64,000 nucleotides of DNA from Pictodentalium vernedei (taxonomy: Eukaryota > Mollusca > Scaphopoda > Dentaliida > Dentaliidae). Both the position numbers and the translations under genes were made by a program. This document shows, one piece after another, positions 45,011-56,255 of the stretch. The stretch is taken from positions 166,055,453-166,119,452 of the forward strand of contig CM062290.1 in NCBI GenBank assembly GCA_031216915.1, in the 5' to 3' direction. The notes under the pieces were generated by a model. The model did no database searches and was not told the DNA's origin. It saw only the letters and a list, made by a program, of their open reading frames with translations. Each line of letters starts with the position of its first letter. The stretch's first letter is position 1.

Positions 45011-45406
45011 TTTATTACACGCCTGTTCTTTGAAATCCCCATCTACAGCAACACTAAACCATGGGGAAAATGAAATCCGTTCCGCACATATGTGCGGAAC
45101 GGAATCGTTGACTGATTATTTTTAAGTAGAAGCGAAATTTCACTGGAATTTTCTACAAATCGTGCACCGCAATTACAATTTGAATAGCCAGCAATAGCTA
45201 AAAATCGTCCCCTGAGTTCCAATGTGTTATATATGCCACTGGGCACATATAATACATTGGAACACTGGGGACGAAATAGTAACTCGGGTTCCCCTCTCAA
45301 ATTTGGTTGGCGATAAAATGTGTTCTTTTTGTTGCTAGTTGTCAAATGAATTGCTGAGTGTCCTTCTAATAATCGTTTTTTTTTAGACGGGAAGGCGTGT
45401 AATAAA
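45011..45406 (-). repeat. repeat X, copy 2, inverted, with inserted 68-bp hairpin
   Basis: TTTATTACACGCC and GGCGTGTAATAAA form the ends. GTTCCGCACATATGTGCGGAAC here is a perfect 22-bp palindrome (written as two 11-base halves), imperfect in copy 1. Confidence 0.8.
45206..45273. mobile_element. 68-bp hairpin insertion, copy 2, AAAT duplication
   Basis: Same 32-4-32 layout and the same first 23 bases as copy 1, loop ACTG; inner arm differs (ATATAT versus CTGTGT). AAAT flanks it at 45202-45205 and 45274-45277. Repeat X copy 1 is uninterrupted at the corresponding ATTT (39141-39144). Confidence 0.9.
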
Positions 45407-45520
45407 CACAGAACGACACACGTGTGTGAATGGGTTAATCGATATGGCACTTCGTTTTATCATTCTGCGCTGGCACTCGTGCCATATCGATTTACCCATT
45501 CACACGCGCGCGTTCTGTGT
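45406..45520. repeat. hairpin module attached to repeat X, copy 2
   Basis: ACACAGAACG...CGTTCTGTGT outer arms, then TGAATGGGTTAATCGATATG with its complement. Same position relative to repeat X as copy 1, so module and X travel together. Confidence 0.75.
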
Positions 45521-45524
45521 ATGT

Positions 45525-47590
45525 GTTGGGTGTCTTGGATAGCGATTCGTTCTTGCTTGTAATCAAGTAGTTGCTTTCGAGACTAGATTTGATACTTGTC
45601 ACAGACACATTCAGTCATACAAATGGATGTGGTGCCAGATTTGGCAGTTGAATGAGATGAATCTTCCTGGTACACCGGACTGACCGGAGTGCTGACTGAA
45701 AATTATACTTTCGATCCTCCTCGCGACTCTCTGTCGACTTTATCTCGACTTCACTCCCATTTTACGGTCTGAAAAATTTGTAGCCCATTGAATACAAAAT
45801 TAATTATTGACAGCAAGATGCGGATAATAACTCGAATAATATGCCAATTTATTTTACTATCTGGACACGTACTGATGCAGGTAATTGTATGCTGTTGTTG
45901 CACATAGACAGTTATCACAGTGTGCCCGTAACCTCAATTCTCGCCCACCTCCCCGTTTTCCTATGCAGTGTCAGCTACATTGATCAAGTGCATCCAGTTT
46001 GATCTCATCACCCGCGACTTCTACATTGCACCTAAAACACTCCTATTTACGACTTTCTATTGACCGCTCGCCCGAGGTTCCGTGCGTGAGTTCAAGAACA
46101 CAATTAATGGGTAACAAATGCAGTACATACACCCGTGTAACCTTCAATACATCAGAAGTGCTTGTATGCTGACACATAACACGTCATACGTGCACAATCC
46201 ATTCATCATCTGTACAAATTCGACGCCACTATTCTTAGTTTTAGCCTATACCAACAGTTACTGTCAACCCGAGGCACTTCATAGAGAATTACTGAATATG
46301 TGCCATGCGTCCACAAATGCAGGCTACGTATCACCCAAACAACACGTGTTGAGCGTGCACAATAACACTGGGTGTTAGCATGGTAACGGCGTCATGGCAT
46401 GATTGCTAACAGCGACAACTACCTGCGCGCACGACGCATTGCGGCATGGCGTTACTTCCAAAACTACACTTTCCTTCCATCAAAATTGAGTCGCCCGGAA
46501 CTTGATATATTATATTTTCACGTCTGAATAGATTTTGTTTGGGAGTGTGGAACGTGGAACACGAAGGTCCTGAATTCCTAGCTCTCAAAACGTCGTCTTT
46601 CACATTTATACATTTTTATAATGCAAGAGCAGACCACCGGACTGAGTTTCTTTTTTTAAGTGGACTTAATTGGATTTTCCCCTCCCAAAACACAGCTACC
46701 AATCCCGGAATGGAACATTAATCAGCGAACACAACTAGAAAACACGCTGCTAGCAATCACAAGGATAGCAGGACCACCATCACTCAAAATTCTCTCTTTG
46801 TCGTGCAGTCTATTAGAAACACCTGAGTAAAAACACTGATAACGCCAAGTTATGCTATGCTTAATAAATGTTACCTCCGTTGTCATAATTAGACAAATTT
46901 ATAATCTAATTTTACCGGCATATATAAGTAAAGGAGAAGCTTCAACCTTGCTTTTAGAGCAACGGGATTATTCGTACAGGTATATTGTCTGTCCTCACCT
47001 GGTTCTCTTTAGGGGAAACCTGAGAGTACAAGAAAACAGCACTTCAGTAAGAATATTGTTTCTTTCCGGCAGTTAAGCTGACTTGTTTTTGCTAATCTCC
47101 GCGCCATTAATATACGAATTCCTTCTGCACGTGTCTAATATCTTGGGCGAAACTGTTTACTGCGGTTTCTATGATATTAACAAACTCAAAGACTGCAAAA
47201 TTTGTACAAGACATCGTGTTGGAAGCATGGTATCGAGATGTCGGGTGAGTTAGGCCTATGTCAGAGGGAATTCTGAGGTCCACATCTATGATGAATATAA
47301 TCTGCTTTTTTAACCGTGGTTATGATATAAGAATAAAATGTGATGGTCTGACATAGGGGCGTATTTGTGCTTCTTTTCATGGGTTTCTCCGCTCTGTTCA
47401 TTCTGTTAAAAGAAAGAAGTGGTTTCCTTGCGTAATGTTAGATCAAACACGAAAAGCAAATTGACAGTTATCTGCAAAGTAACCCTTCACCCTCCAAATT
47501 GCTAATGACCATCGTTATATAGAATATTATTCAAATGTGTTACACAACAAACATTTACCATTAAAAATGCGATAAAAGTACTGGCAACAA
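45525..47590. other. no gene recognised
   Basis: The longest repeat-free stretch in the window. Frames reach only 86 codons, with no splice-framed or family-like pattern I could defend. Confidence 0.5.
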
Positions 47591-47594
47591 GGTG

Positions 47595-47846
47595 TTAACC
47601 CTTTACCCAACGTAACGGCCAAAACCGGCCAGCGCTATTCTCAAAAATCGCCAATTAATTTTCAAAATATTTTCATTTTTTTGTCTCAAAAACGTAGGTT
47701 ATGACCCCTCGTTGGAACGAGCTCGTCGAGCTCGTTCCAACGAGGGGTCATAACCTATGCTTTTGAGACAAAAAATGAAAAAAATTAGTTATTCAAGAAT
47801 TTTTTTTGCAAGTGTCGTCTGCTTTTCATGTTAGGTAAAGGGTTAA
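47595..47846. mobile_element. TTAA palindromic element, B type, near-consensus
   Basis: TTAACCCTTTACCCAACGTA to TTAGGTAAAGGGTTAA with an intact GGAACGAGCTCGTCGAGCTC centre. Good reference copy for the B consensus. Confidence 0.93.
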
Positions 47847-47928
47847 TACAACTGAACGACAAATGTTACGGTGTAAATAACGTATTAAGGTGGTATATAA
47901 GTAAGGAAAAACAATGTACTATTAAATC

Positions 47929-47992
47929 CCCAAGTCTCAATTTCCATAAATTCCAAATAAATATATTGGAAATTTATGGAATTTCAGACTTG
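47929..47992. repeat. 64-bp hairpin
   Basis: AAGTCTCAATTTCCATAAAT and its near-complement ATTTATGGAATTTCAGACTT around an AT-rich loop. Confidence 0.7.
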
Positions 47993-48074
47993 AGAATTTC
48001 ATAGTAATCTTTTTCCTTTCCTAATATAACACCTAAAACAACTTTAGGTAATCTTAACCTTTGTTGTCTGCTTT

Positions 48075-48129
48075 GTTTGTTGCGGTCACGATTAGCCACT
48101 GTGCAGAAATATGTGACCTTAAACACAAA

Positions 48130-48184
<55 letters not shown>

Positions 48185-48186
48185 AT
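48075..48186 (+). repeat. SINE 3' end running into (AAAT)n
   Basis: GGTCACGATTAGCCACTGTG, ATGTGACCTTAAACACAAAT is the SINE tail; about 15 AAAT units follow (48126-48186). Confidence 0.85.
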
Positions 48187-48189
48187 ATT

Positions 48190-49855
48190 AACCTTTGTTG
48201 CTCGATCATGTGGAAAGCCCAGAAACTGATGTTTGGTGTTTCTCTTCTTGGTTGTCAAGTTGAATGATTGCAGGGCAACATATTCATTAGTCTACCTATA
48301 ACAATTGCCAGTTCGCACCTTAGCTTGACGGGTGGTAAAAATGAAACTAATTCCCAGTGCATAAAGGGCAATGACTCCGACCAAAACACCCCGATTAGCA
48401 CCTGCACTGAACATGAGACATCAATAAAATACACTTGCATAACAAATGTGATGCCATTCCACCGAGTATATTGAAGGTTATTGAGTTTTAAAATTCTTTG
48501 GTCACAGACAGACAGACCGATCGACCGACCAACAATGCTATCAGTTCGGATATAAAATTAAAGTATTATTCGTTCACTCTGGATCCTCGTACCCTTCTGC
48601 GTGTAGCCAAGTGACTTGATTTCATGCCATGGTCTCTGTAGAGTCCTGCTCACTTGCTTTCTCCAGCAATTAAGTGCAGTTACATCGAGGTGCGTTAACC
48701 TGGGCCCGGAGCCCGAGACCTTTTCTGAAGGAGTTCTCGGCCACCGGGCCTGGCTTTATTATTTTAAGACGGAGACCATGTTTCTATATGTCATTCTACA
48801 ACTCCGAACTTTGTACCATATCATACCACATCAAGTCACTTTTGCCTAATGCTCTAGTACGTACTGAACTCTCAATAGCTGTGATCCATTTTCCATATTG
48901 TCAAGGTGATAGCATTGTCCCCCTCCCCCCACAAAGAAGCCGGTCTGCAGTCGGGAAATTTTGCTTTTTCTAAGGAGCGACAGGAAGACATCTAACTTTG
49001 CTATGTCGCTTCCTTGCAGTGTATCAAAATAAGTTTAAAGGATTTTTATTTCAATTATTGTATTTTCAATGTAATTGATATACTGCGAATAAAAATGATT
49101 TCATTGCTACATAATTATGGAAAATTGATTCCTCTAAAACAAGGTGTCGTTCAATATGCATGGACGATGACATTTTGCAAAACCAAAATGCTCTTGAAAA
49201 AAGCTCCCCCCCCCCCCCTCCCACCTACATGAACATGCGTCTATTATTTTTTTTTGTAATGAGTAACTCTCCGCACTGATGCCGAAAGAGCAAACTTTCA
49301 AGCTGCCAGTTTCCCCAATAATGCCAATAATGCCCCAGCATTATATGATAAGCATTTGCTGCTTTAAATTTTGGCATCGCTAGGCACAGGGTTAAACTAA
49401 ACAGTACTATAACCTTTACGGTAGAGCACCTTCCTTTTCAGTGTAATTTCTATGGAGCCCATTTACCACTAAATTATATACCGTTTAACCCTCCCATCAG
49501 ATCATGTTTATCTTTGGCCATCGAATATATTTAGCCTAAAATATATTTAGTACTACTGTCTATAAAGAGATAGGTTGGAGGATAAAGAACTTCATTCCTT
49601 TATAAATTTTAGACTAAATATATTCGATTGCTTTTTATTCAGCCACAACCTCGAAAGAAGAAAACGGGGGTTATACAGGGAGGGGGAGGTCTCCAGGAAC
49701 ATATGATGATTTTTAACTTTCGACGTGTTTGACCACCCACCCACCCACCCACCCCTTTTCCGATTTTTCTCCCATTTTCGACAGTTTTTTCCAACCAATT
49801 TCTGACACCCACCCTCCTTTGATGGATATTTGCAGTCCTACTCGGTATTCACTAA
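48190..49855. other. no gene recognised
   Basis: Contains a C-run (49206-49216) and a short (CCAC)n near 49733-49754. Overlapping frames at 48616-48973 have no recognised domain. Confidence 0.45.
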
Positions 49856-49858
49856 AGT

Positions 49859-50109
49859 TTAACCCTTTACCCAACGTAACGGTCAAAACTTGCCAGCGTT
49901 ATTTACAAAAATCACCATACAATTTCCATTATTTTTTTAATTTTTGTCTCAAAAACATAGGTTATGACCCCTCCTTGGAATGAGCTCGTCGAGCTTGTTC
50001 CAATGAGGGGTCATAACCTATGTTTTTGAGACAAAGAATAAAAAAAATTAGTTATTCAAGAATTTTGTTTGCAAGTGTCGTCTGCTTTTCATGTTAGGTA
50101 AAGGGTTAA
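49859..50109. mobile_element. TTAA palindromic element, B type
   Basis: Both TTAA copies present; palindrome arms differ at a few positions (CCTCCTTGGAATGAGCTCG against GAGCTTGTTCCAATGAGG). Confidence 0.92.
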
Positions 50110-50264
50110 AATTGTTGACAGGGGATGGTCTCTATATCTATATAATTTTCTCAAGTATTTTTTGTCCACAGTCTTTACAGGAAGTTGATGGGCATGTTGT
50201 ATTGAAAAGCGTCCGCAAAATATGGTGAGCTTTCTGCAAGTTTATGATCTATATACTCACATAT

Positions 50265-50495
50265 CCCCGCGGGACCCCGAGAAGTGAAGCAGTGTCTGTT
50301 AACTGCGATAAACAGGCTCTGTTTTACTGGTAAAATAGGACCCAGTCACCAATGCTTGGGAGGTGCAACCCCTCTAAAAAATGGGCAACATGGCTTATTA
50401 ACGCTCACCCCTGGTCTTGGGTTGATACTCATGTTGTGGTCATGATTAGCCATTGTGCAAAAATATGCGACCTTAAACACCAAGAAATAAATTTA
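50265..50495 (+). repeat. dispersed repeat, copy 2, ending in a SINE-like tail
   Basis: Matches 3465-3605, then passes into GTTGTGGTCATGATTAGCCA and GCGACCTTAAACACCAAGAA. This suggests that the block is the body of another tail-sharing SINE family. Confidence 0.55.
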
Positions 50496-50537
50496 TCTTA
50501 CAATCAACATATATTTTGTCTGTATTAACTCCGCAAC

Positions 50538-50585
50538 TGTATCCGACCCCCTGATACAGATGTTTGTATCAGGGGGTCGGATACA
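50538..50585. repeat. 48-bp hairpin
   Basis: TGTATCCGACCCCCTGATAC pairs with GTATCAGGGGGTCGGATACA; 21-nt perfect arms over a 6-base loop. Confidence 0.9.
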
Positions 50586-50705
50586 AGCACGTTCCTTTCG
50601 CGTGAGTTCCATTTTTTTCTGTTTGTTCGTCCGTACGAATAAATAGTTCGTTGTATATTCGTGTACATTCTTGACTTATCCCCAATATATTATAAGATAA
50701 AATGA

Positions 50706-50859
50706 TTATTACCATTAAGTGGATTACAAAATATGTATCCGAGTCTGGCTCCGGGTTCTAAGGGTAGATCACGACTCGTGTTCAACTAGTCGGGGTCTCC
50801 CCTTAGAACTCGGAGCTCGACTCGGATACATATTTTGTACATTCACATAATGGTAATAA
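50706..50859. repeat. 154-bp inverted repeat
   Basis: TTATTACCATTAAGTGGATT, ACAAAATATGTATCCGAGTC pair with the complement at the right end; TTCTAAGGG pairs with CCCTTAGAA within. Confidence 0.8.
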
Positions 50860-51207
50860 ACTCTATATATACTCATATTCTCACAGTATTGGGGATTTCC
50901 AGTCTGGATCATGGGGCAAGGTTAATCAAATGATTACAGATGATCAGATGTTGAAAAAATGATTTTATTTTCACAAATTCTAACTTCCAGAATTGAACAT
51001 AGAGTTGTCTGCTTGTATCCATGTTAAACAAACAAGGACCAGATAGATAGATAGAAAGTGTATTGAAGCAATATTACACCTACAGTGAGGCAGATTGCAC
51101 AAATAACATATAATGTGAATTATAATGTGAATTATAAAATATATACAATGATTGTTAAAAAGATCAACAAAGATCAACAAAGACTATTTAAATGAAAGGC
51201 AAACAAT

Positions 51208-51651
51208 CTAGCTCGCATCTCTCTCCGTGAAGAACAGCAGGATCATGTTACAGATGGGATAAATGATTGTCGAACTGTCATTCTTCATAATGAGTTCAAA
51301 TTGCTGACATTTACAGGCTTTTATAAAATCTGGTCTATCTCTACTTATAATGTTGAACAACTGGGCTCTACTGTTGGAACAGGCAGGGCAATCCATGATA
51401 AAGTGAATTTCACTTTCTACTTCGCCGGCAGCTGCACAAACACCACAAGCCTTGCAGAGCCTACAATCTAGTGGAATGGGGGGTTGGGAGTGTCTGCCTT
51501 TCTCAATATTCAAATTATGATTGCTTCTTCTTAGCCTAGTAAACATAATCCTCGCCTCCCGGGCTTTAGTATGGATACGATATGGTTCAAATATCTGATC
51601 ACGTTTAAATATGGTGTACGAACAGGTTCGAAAATAATTATTGAGTAACAT
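51208..51651 (-). pseudogene. LINE polyprotein C-terminal fragment
   Basis: 147 codons open on the minus strand. IEKGRHSQPPIP is followed by CRLCKACGVC, then EIHFIMDCPACSNSRAQLF, the C-x2-C...H...C knuckle found at the end of many invertebrate non-LTR polyproteins. There is no polymerase core upstream, because the tandem array starts at 51657, so the element is truncated at that point. Homologous to the 38.4-kb scrap. Confidence 0.8.
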
Positions 51652-51656
51652 ACTAA

Positions 51657-51770
51657 TTATTTGAGGTTCATCCTATATTATTTGAGGTTCATCCTATATT
51701 ATTTTAGGTTCATCCTATATTATTTCAGGTTCATCCTATATTATTTCAGGTTCATCCTAAAATAATATTT
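51657..51770. repeat. five-unit 21-bp tandem repeat
   Basis: TTATTTNAGGTTCATCCTAT units in direct tandem, varying at one position (G, T or C). Confidence 0.92.
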
Positions 51771-51803
51771 ATGACCCTCTCGTACGCGATCAATAATTTG
51801 TCC

Positions 51804-52245
51804 GACCCTGGATGGACTATAATTATTGTTTCATGTTGAACCAGGTTCGACATAAATATTTCAGGTTCATCCTATATTAATTGAGGATGAACCTAAAATA
51901 ATTTGTCCGACCCTGGATCGACCATAATTATTGTTTCATGTTGAACCAGGTTCGACATCAATATTTGAGGTTCATCCTATATTAATTGAGGATGAACCTG
52001 AAATAATTTGTTCGATCCTGGATGGACCATAATTATTGTTTCATGTTGAACCAAGTTCGACATAAATATTTGAGGTTCATCCTATATTAATTGAGGATGA
52101 ACCTGAAATAATTTGTCCGACCCTGGATCGACCATAATTATTGCTTCATGTTGAACCAGGCTCGACATAAATATTTGAGGTTCATCCTATATTAATTGAG
52201 GATGAACCTAAAATAATGTGTCCGACCCTGCATCGACCTTAATTA
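51804..52245. repeat. 105-bp tandem repeat, four full units
   Basis: GACCCTGG or its variants begin at 51804, 51909, 52014, 52119 and 52224, exactly 105 bp apart. Each unit holds AGGTTCATCCT...AGGATGAACCT and TTGAACCAGGTTCGACA palindromes. The 21-bp array next door uses the same AGGTTCATCCT word. Confidence 0.95.
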
Positions 52246-52584
52246 TTCAGGATGATGCTAAAATCCCACGATGCAATACGCTCCACGAGCCAATCAGTTG
52301 AGTCGATACAAACGCGACGTGTGCGTGCTTTCCGAACAATGGGACATAACTGGGGGAAAAAAGCAAGATAAACTTGATGCAGGCACACAGCTTCAGACAA
52401 AGAATCCCGCTGAGAGATTGTTTTGTATGCGCTTCACACGATTTTTTTTTTCGACCCTTTGTAATCACGCAAAATAAATAAGATTTTTTCCCATGAAAAT
52501 GTCAGATGGGCAGTGTTGATTGTTTACTGTACTGTTACAAACAAGTTGTGTTTTAATATTGAAATATGACTCGCTAACCAATAG

Positions 52585-52745
52585 TGTTGCGGACCGGACC
52601 GCAAACAAACGGTCGGGTACCGGTCCAGGCGTGGTCCGCGGTACAGTCCGATGAGGACCGGGCCGCCCCTGCTGTATCGGTACACAGGCTCGCTGGACCG
52701 GTCCGGGGCGGTCCAAGGGACCGGTCCAGGGAGAGGCAAAGGGAA
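52585..52745. repeat. GGTCC-rich palindromic block
   Basis: GGACCGG, CCGGTCC, GGTCCGCGGTAC and related words occur on both strands. The composition stands out from the AT-rich flanks. It could be the end of a hAT-like element (GTTGCGGACCGGACC...), but no partner end is seen. Confidence 0.5.
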
Positions 52746-52749
52746 GTTT

Positions 52750-53160
52750 TGCACTCTCCCAATTGATACACAAACTGATAATTTTTCATCTTGATAGACG
52801 GTGAATACATTGAAGTCGAGTAAGTTTGAAGTAACTGTCAACTATATTGAGCCAATCTGTCACCAATCAACCACCTGTATCCTGTGATTCCTGTCACGGG
52901 TGTCGGGTGAAGGTATCAGCGATAAGCGGTTCTACAAAAAGTTCCCAAAATAGCGAACGCTCAAATTCGGTGACAAGAAGCTGTCATTCAATTCCTTTGT
53001 CGGCAAAGAATTTCAATGTGTATTGTGTATCTATTTCTATAAACCCCGATCTGGATTATGTACACATGGAAACTATTTAGTTGGTAGTAACTTGGTCCCT
53101 GTATTTCATCTGGTAGGTTTGGTGTGGTGACCCTTTTAAATTTGACCATGGGCGCAGATC
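52750..53160. other. no gene recognised
   Basis: A 77-codon frame without features. G-runs follow at 53163-53183 and 53216-53227. Confidence 0.4.
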
Positions 53161-53404
53161 ATGGGGGGGGGGGGGGGGGGGGGCGTGGGGGCGTGTGCCC
53201 CATAAAGTTTTTCCCGGGGGGGGGGGTGGATTACATGTTATGCCCCCCGCACTCCTCCCACATATATAGGTCCGATAGCAGCTGATATTGTTCGAGCAAT
53301 GCTGCAACAGGCGAAAATCGCGTATTTTCAGCTTGCTTTTTCAAATGTAAAAAGATAGAAAAAGAGATAAGAATAACATCTCCGTGAATAGAAAATGTTT
53401 TCTA

Positions 53405-54575
53405 TATGGGATACAGCAATATCCAGGGTCTTAGTAGGAAAGTAAGCGAAATTACGAGTTTACGACCTTGATGATGAGAATCTTGAGTTGATAGGCCTTA
53501 GTTTGACATGGATACGATAAAAAGACTGGCCAGATTAAGGAGTATGTGTGGATTGGAGTGGGAGTGATCAGAAAGCCAGTAAAATGAGGGGTCTAAGTAT
53601 GTACATCAATGAGAGGTTAGGCCCTGTGAGAATCACAGACTTATTAACCCTTTACCTAACATGAAAAGCAGACGACACTTGCCAAAAAAATTCTTGAATA
53701 ACTATTTTTTTTTCATTTTTTGTCTCAAAAACATAGGTTATGACCCCTCGTTGGAACGAGCTCGACGAGCTCGTTCCAACGAGGGGTCATAACCTATGTT
53801 TTTGAGACAAAAAATGAAAATATTTTGAAAATTAATTGGCGATTTTTGAGAATAGCGCCGGCCGGTTTTGGCCGTTACGTTGGGTAAAGGGTTAAAAGTA
53901 AATAAGACGAATCAAATAGAAAGTGAAATAATATGGGCAATAACCAAGATGTCGCAGTTGGGGTTGTATATTTGGCAATTATAGGGAGCTAGACTGGGTG
54001 GAACGATGGAATATATTCAACATTCATATCCAATGTTACACAACTGGAAAATATGGGGTTCGTATTGTACTAATGGGAGATTTTAATGGACACAATGGGG
54101 GCGGAGGAGAGAGTACAGTGGGTGGAGACAAGAAAATCAACGTTAATGGGAGGAAACTCTTGGAGTTTACAAATGAACAGAGCCTGAAGATTTCGAATAG
54201 GAATGCAAAGTGTAAGGATAAATGGGCGTGTGGAAAGAAACGACAGAATAACAATAATTGAGTATCTACTCACTGACCCAACGCCTGGGGGTGGGGGTGG
54301 GTGCTTAAATGGTGAAGACGATGAAGGAGAAGGAAGTTATGAGTTAGATAGTGATCACAACCTGATAACAGTAAATGTCAGACTAACAGAATAGCAAAAC
54401 AAAGGGCGATCTTTAAAGGATATTTGAAAACTGGGAAAAGTAGACTGGGGCACTTTGAGAGAAAATTAAAATTAAAGTTAGAAAATGTGTCAACCGGAGA
54501 TCTAAATTACGCAGGAAGAGAAAATATAGGTAGGGAGATTCAGAGAAAGAAAATTTTCTGCGTTTAATAAATTCT
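53405..54575 (+). pseudogene. LINE endonuclease-domain fragment, split by a TTAA element
   Basis: Readable pieces of an APE-type endonuclease appear in order: NIQGLSRKVSEI near 53410, ELIGLSLTW, then after the insert VLMGDFNGHNG (54074 onward), NVNGRKLLEF, and in another frame NDRITIIEYLL and ELDSDHNLITV. The GDFN and SDH motifs are catalytic landmarks of this nuclease family. Several stops and frameshifts are present. It may belong to the same LINE family as the 13-kb fragment, which has the other end, but they do not overlap. Confidence 0.8.
53644..53895. mobile_element. TTAA palindromic element, B type, nested in a LINE
   Basis: TTAACCCTTTACCTAACATG to CGTTGGGTAAAGGGTTAA. Removing the insert with one TTAA joins ...ATCACAGACTTA and TTAAAAGTAAATAAGACG in a continuous frame, confirming insertion into the LINE. 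Confidence 0.92.
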
Positions 54576-54665
54576 AGTCTGTGTAAAAAGAGTAAGTAAA
54601 ATATCTTTAAAAAAATCAAAAATGTTTCTTGTAAATGGCATTTCCAGATTTTCATACAGAAATCC
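54576..54665 (-). mobile_element. AGTCTGTG-TIR element, copy e, terminal fragment
   Basis: AGTCTGTGTAAAAAGAG then ATATCTTTAAAAAAATCAAA, CAGATTTTCATACAG, comparable to the start of copy d. It is cut off by a G-run (54666-54688). Confidence 0.65.
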
Positions 54666-54699
54666 GGGGGGTGGGGGGGGGGGGGGGGAGGCAGTATAA

Positions 54700-55325
54700 A
54701 ATATCCTTTTGTCATGTCCCATTTTTCGGTTTAGCCCTTTTTTACACTCACCCACCACCTTATGCAATTTTTCTACTGCCATCTTCAGACACCCACCCCC
54801 ACTTTCCCATTGAAATGATGAATTGCTTTGACAAACATCATAATAGGTATGGAAAGAAGAAAAGTTTGCTGATTAGTTTGATTCCACCAATGATTCCAGG
54901 TATTTGTTACAGCGTTTTATTACCCAGAAAGGTTAGTTTCACTTCCTGTTTGCAAAATGAGGCTTCAGAAATCTTAACAAACTCATCCAGAACAGCTCAA
55001 TGTCCATGAAAGTATGAATGATGACCTGAGATATGCCCAACCCCATTTCCCTGATTTGACGGAAATAAAATATGTTTAAATTATTCCACAGGAGTAAGCT
55101 GCGAATGACAAAAAATTCAATCCATTCTGATCCATTTATTTATTTTTTACTTGATTCTGGCAGGAGTCTGCATGATTGATTCCATAAGTGACTCCAAGTA
55201 CTAACCTTGTTAGTATGGTTTATTTACTTTTTGTTTATTTTTGCCTAATTCTCAATTAAACATTAGTTGAAAATGATATTTGCCAATTTTCCAAAATCTC
55301 AAGTTACCAATGACACATGTGGTAA
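54700..55325. other. no gene recognised
   Basis: A 124-codon frame ends near 55009, but part of it is the G-run and the rest shows no motif. Confidence 0.4.
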
Positions 55326-55329
55326 AGGC

Positions 55330-55579
55330 TTAACCCTTTACCTAACCCAGACGATATCAAAATTTATTATTATAAATATCATTTTTTAAAATTAAAAAAA
55401 AAATTTCAACAAAACCATATCATGTGACCCCCTCGTTGGAACGAGCTCAACGAGCTCGTTCCAACGAGGGGTCACATGATATGGTTTTGTTAAAATTGTT
55501 TGAAAAATAATATTTTTTCAACTGCTGAATTTCCATATTACGCGGGCGGATGTGGGCGATTCGTTGGGTAAAGGGTTAA
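55330..55579. mobile_element. TTAA palindromic element, A type, inverted
   Basis: TTAACCCTTTACCTAACCCA at the left, GATTCGTTGGGTAAAGGGTT at the right. Palindrome centred on GGAACGAGCTCAACGAGCTC. Confidence 0.9.
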
Positions 55580-55996
55580 TACACAATAATATCAAGTTAA
55601 AATGTACTGATTATTATATTGTGACTAGGTCATGCAACAATAGTTTTAATTTGAAAGCGTGGTCGAACTGTTAACCAAGTTGAAAAAGGGGAGTTGTCAC
55701 AATCAATTCACTAGCACTCCTTCTCCATCATAATACTAATTCAATGACAACGAGTAAACAACAGGAAATATTTTCAAATATCCTTTTAACATTTGAGGGA
55801 ATAAGTGAAGCCCTTGAAGTGAATAGAATATTAGTTGATACTAGCACATTTTTACATTAATTCATGTTGAATCTGGTACATTATAAAGCATTTTTACCCC
55901 CAAAAATGCCCGGCATATTTTTTACGTTGAGAACCAGACACCCACACCTCCAATAACATGTATTATTTGTGATATTTGCACAGATTTCACCACATA

Positions 55997-56255
55997 TTAA
56001 CCCTTTGCCCAACGTAACAGACAAAACCGGCCAGCGCTATTTACAAAAATCGCCAATTCATTTTCAATATTTTTTTCATTTTTTTTAATCTCAAAAACAT
56101 AGGTTATGTATGACCCCTCTTTGGAACGATCTCGACGATCTCGTTCCAAAGAGGGGTCATAACCTATGTTTTTGAGACACAATATGAAAAAAATGAGTTA
56201 TTCAAAAATTTTGTTTGCAAGTGTCGTCTGCTTTTCGTTTTAGGTAAAGGGTTAA
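55997..56255. mobile_element. TTAA palindromic element, B type
   Basis: TTAACCCTTTGCCCAACGTA to TTAGGTAAAGGGTTAA; the core has drifted to GGAACGATCTCGACGATCTC with matching changes on both arms. The two arms changing alike suggests copying or conversion of one arm onto the other. Confidence 0.9.

Noticed and set aside
39001..45450. Conserved protein-like frames in both repeat X copies (YRQPNL...NCNCGARFVENS)
   Set aside because: Similarity is equally strong at the DNA level, the hairpin insertions lie inside the frames, and no domain is recognised. A shared coding past is possible but unproven.
48616..48973. Two overlapping frames of 77 and 99 codons
   Set aside because: No domain seen, and overlapping openness in two frames is not evidence of coding.
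49859..50109. KNIGYDPSLE-type peptides recurring at several loci
   Set aside because: Translations of the TTAA element palindrome, not a protein family.
51657..52245. CRISPR-like array
   Set aside because: Direct head-to-tail tandem repeats without variable spacers.
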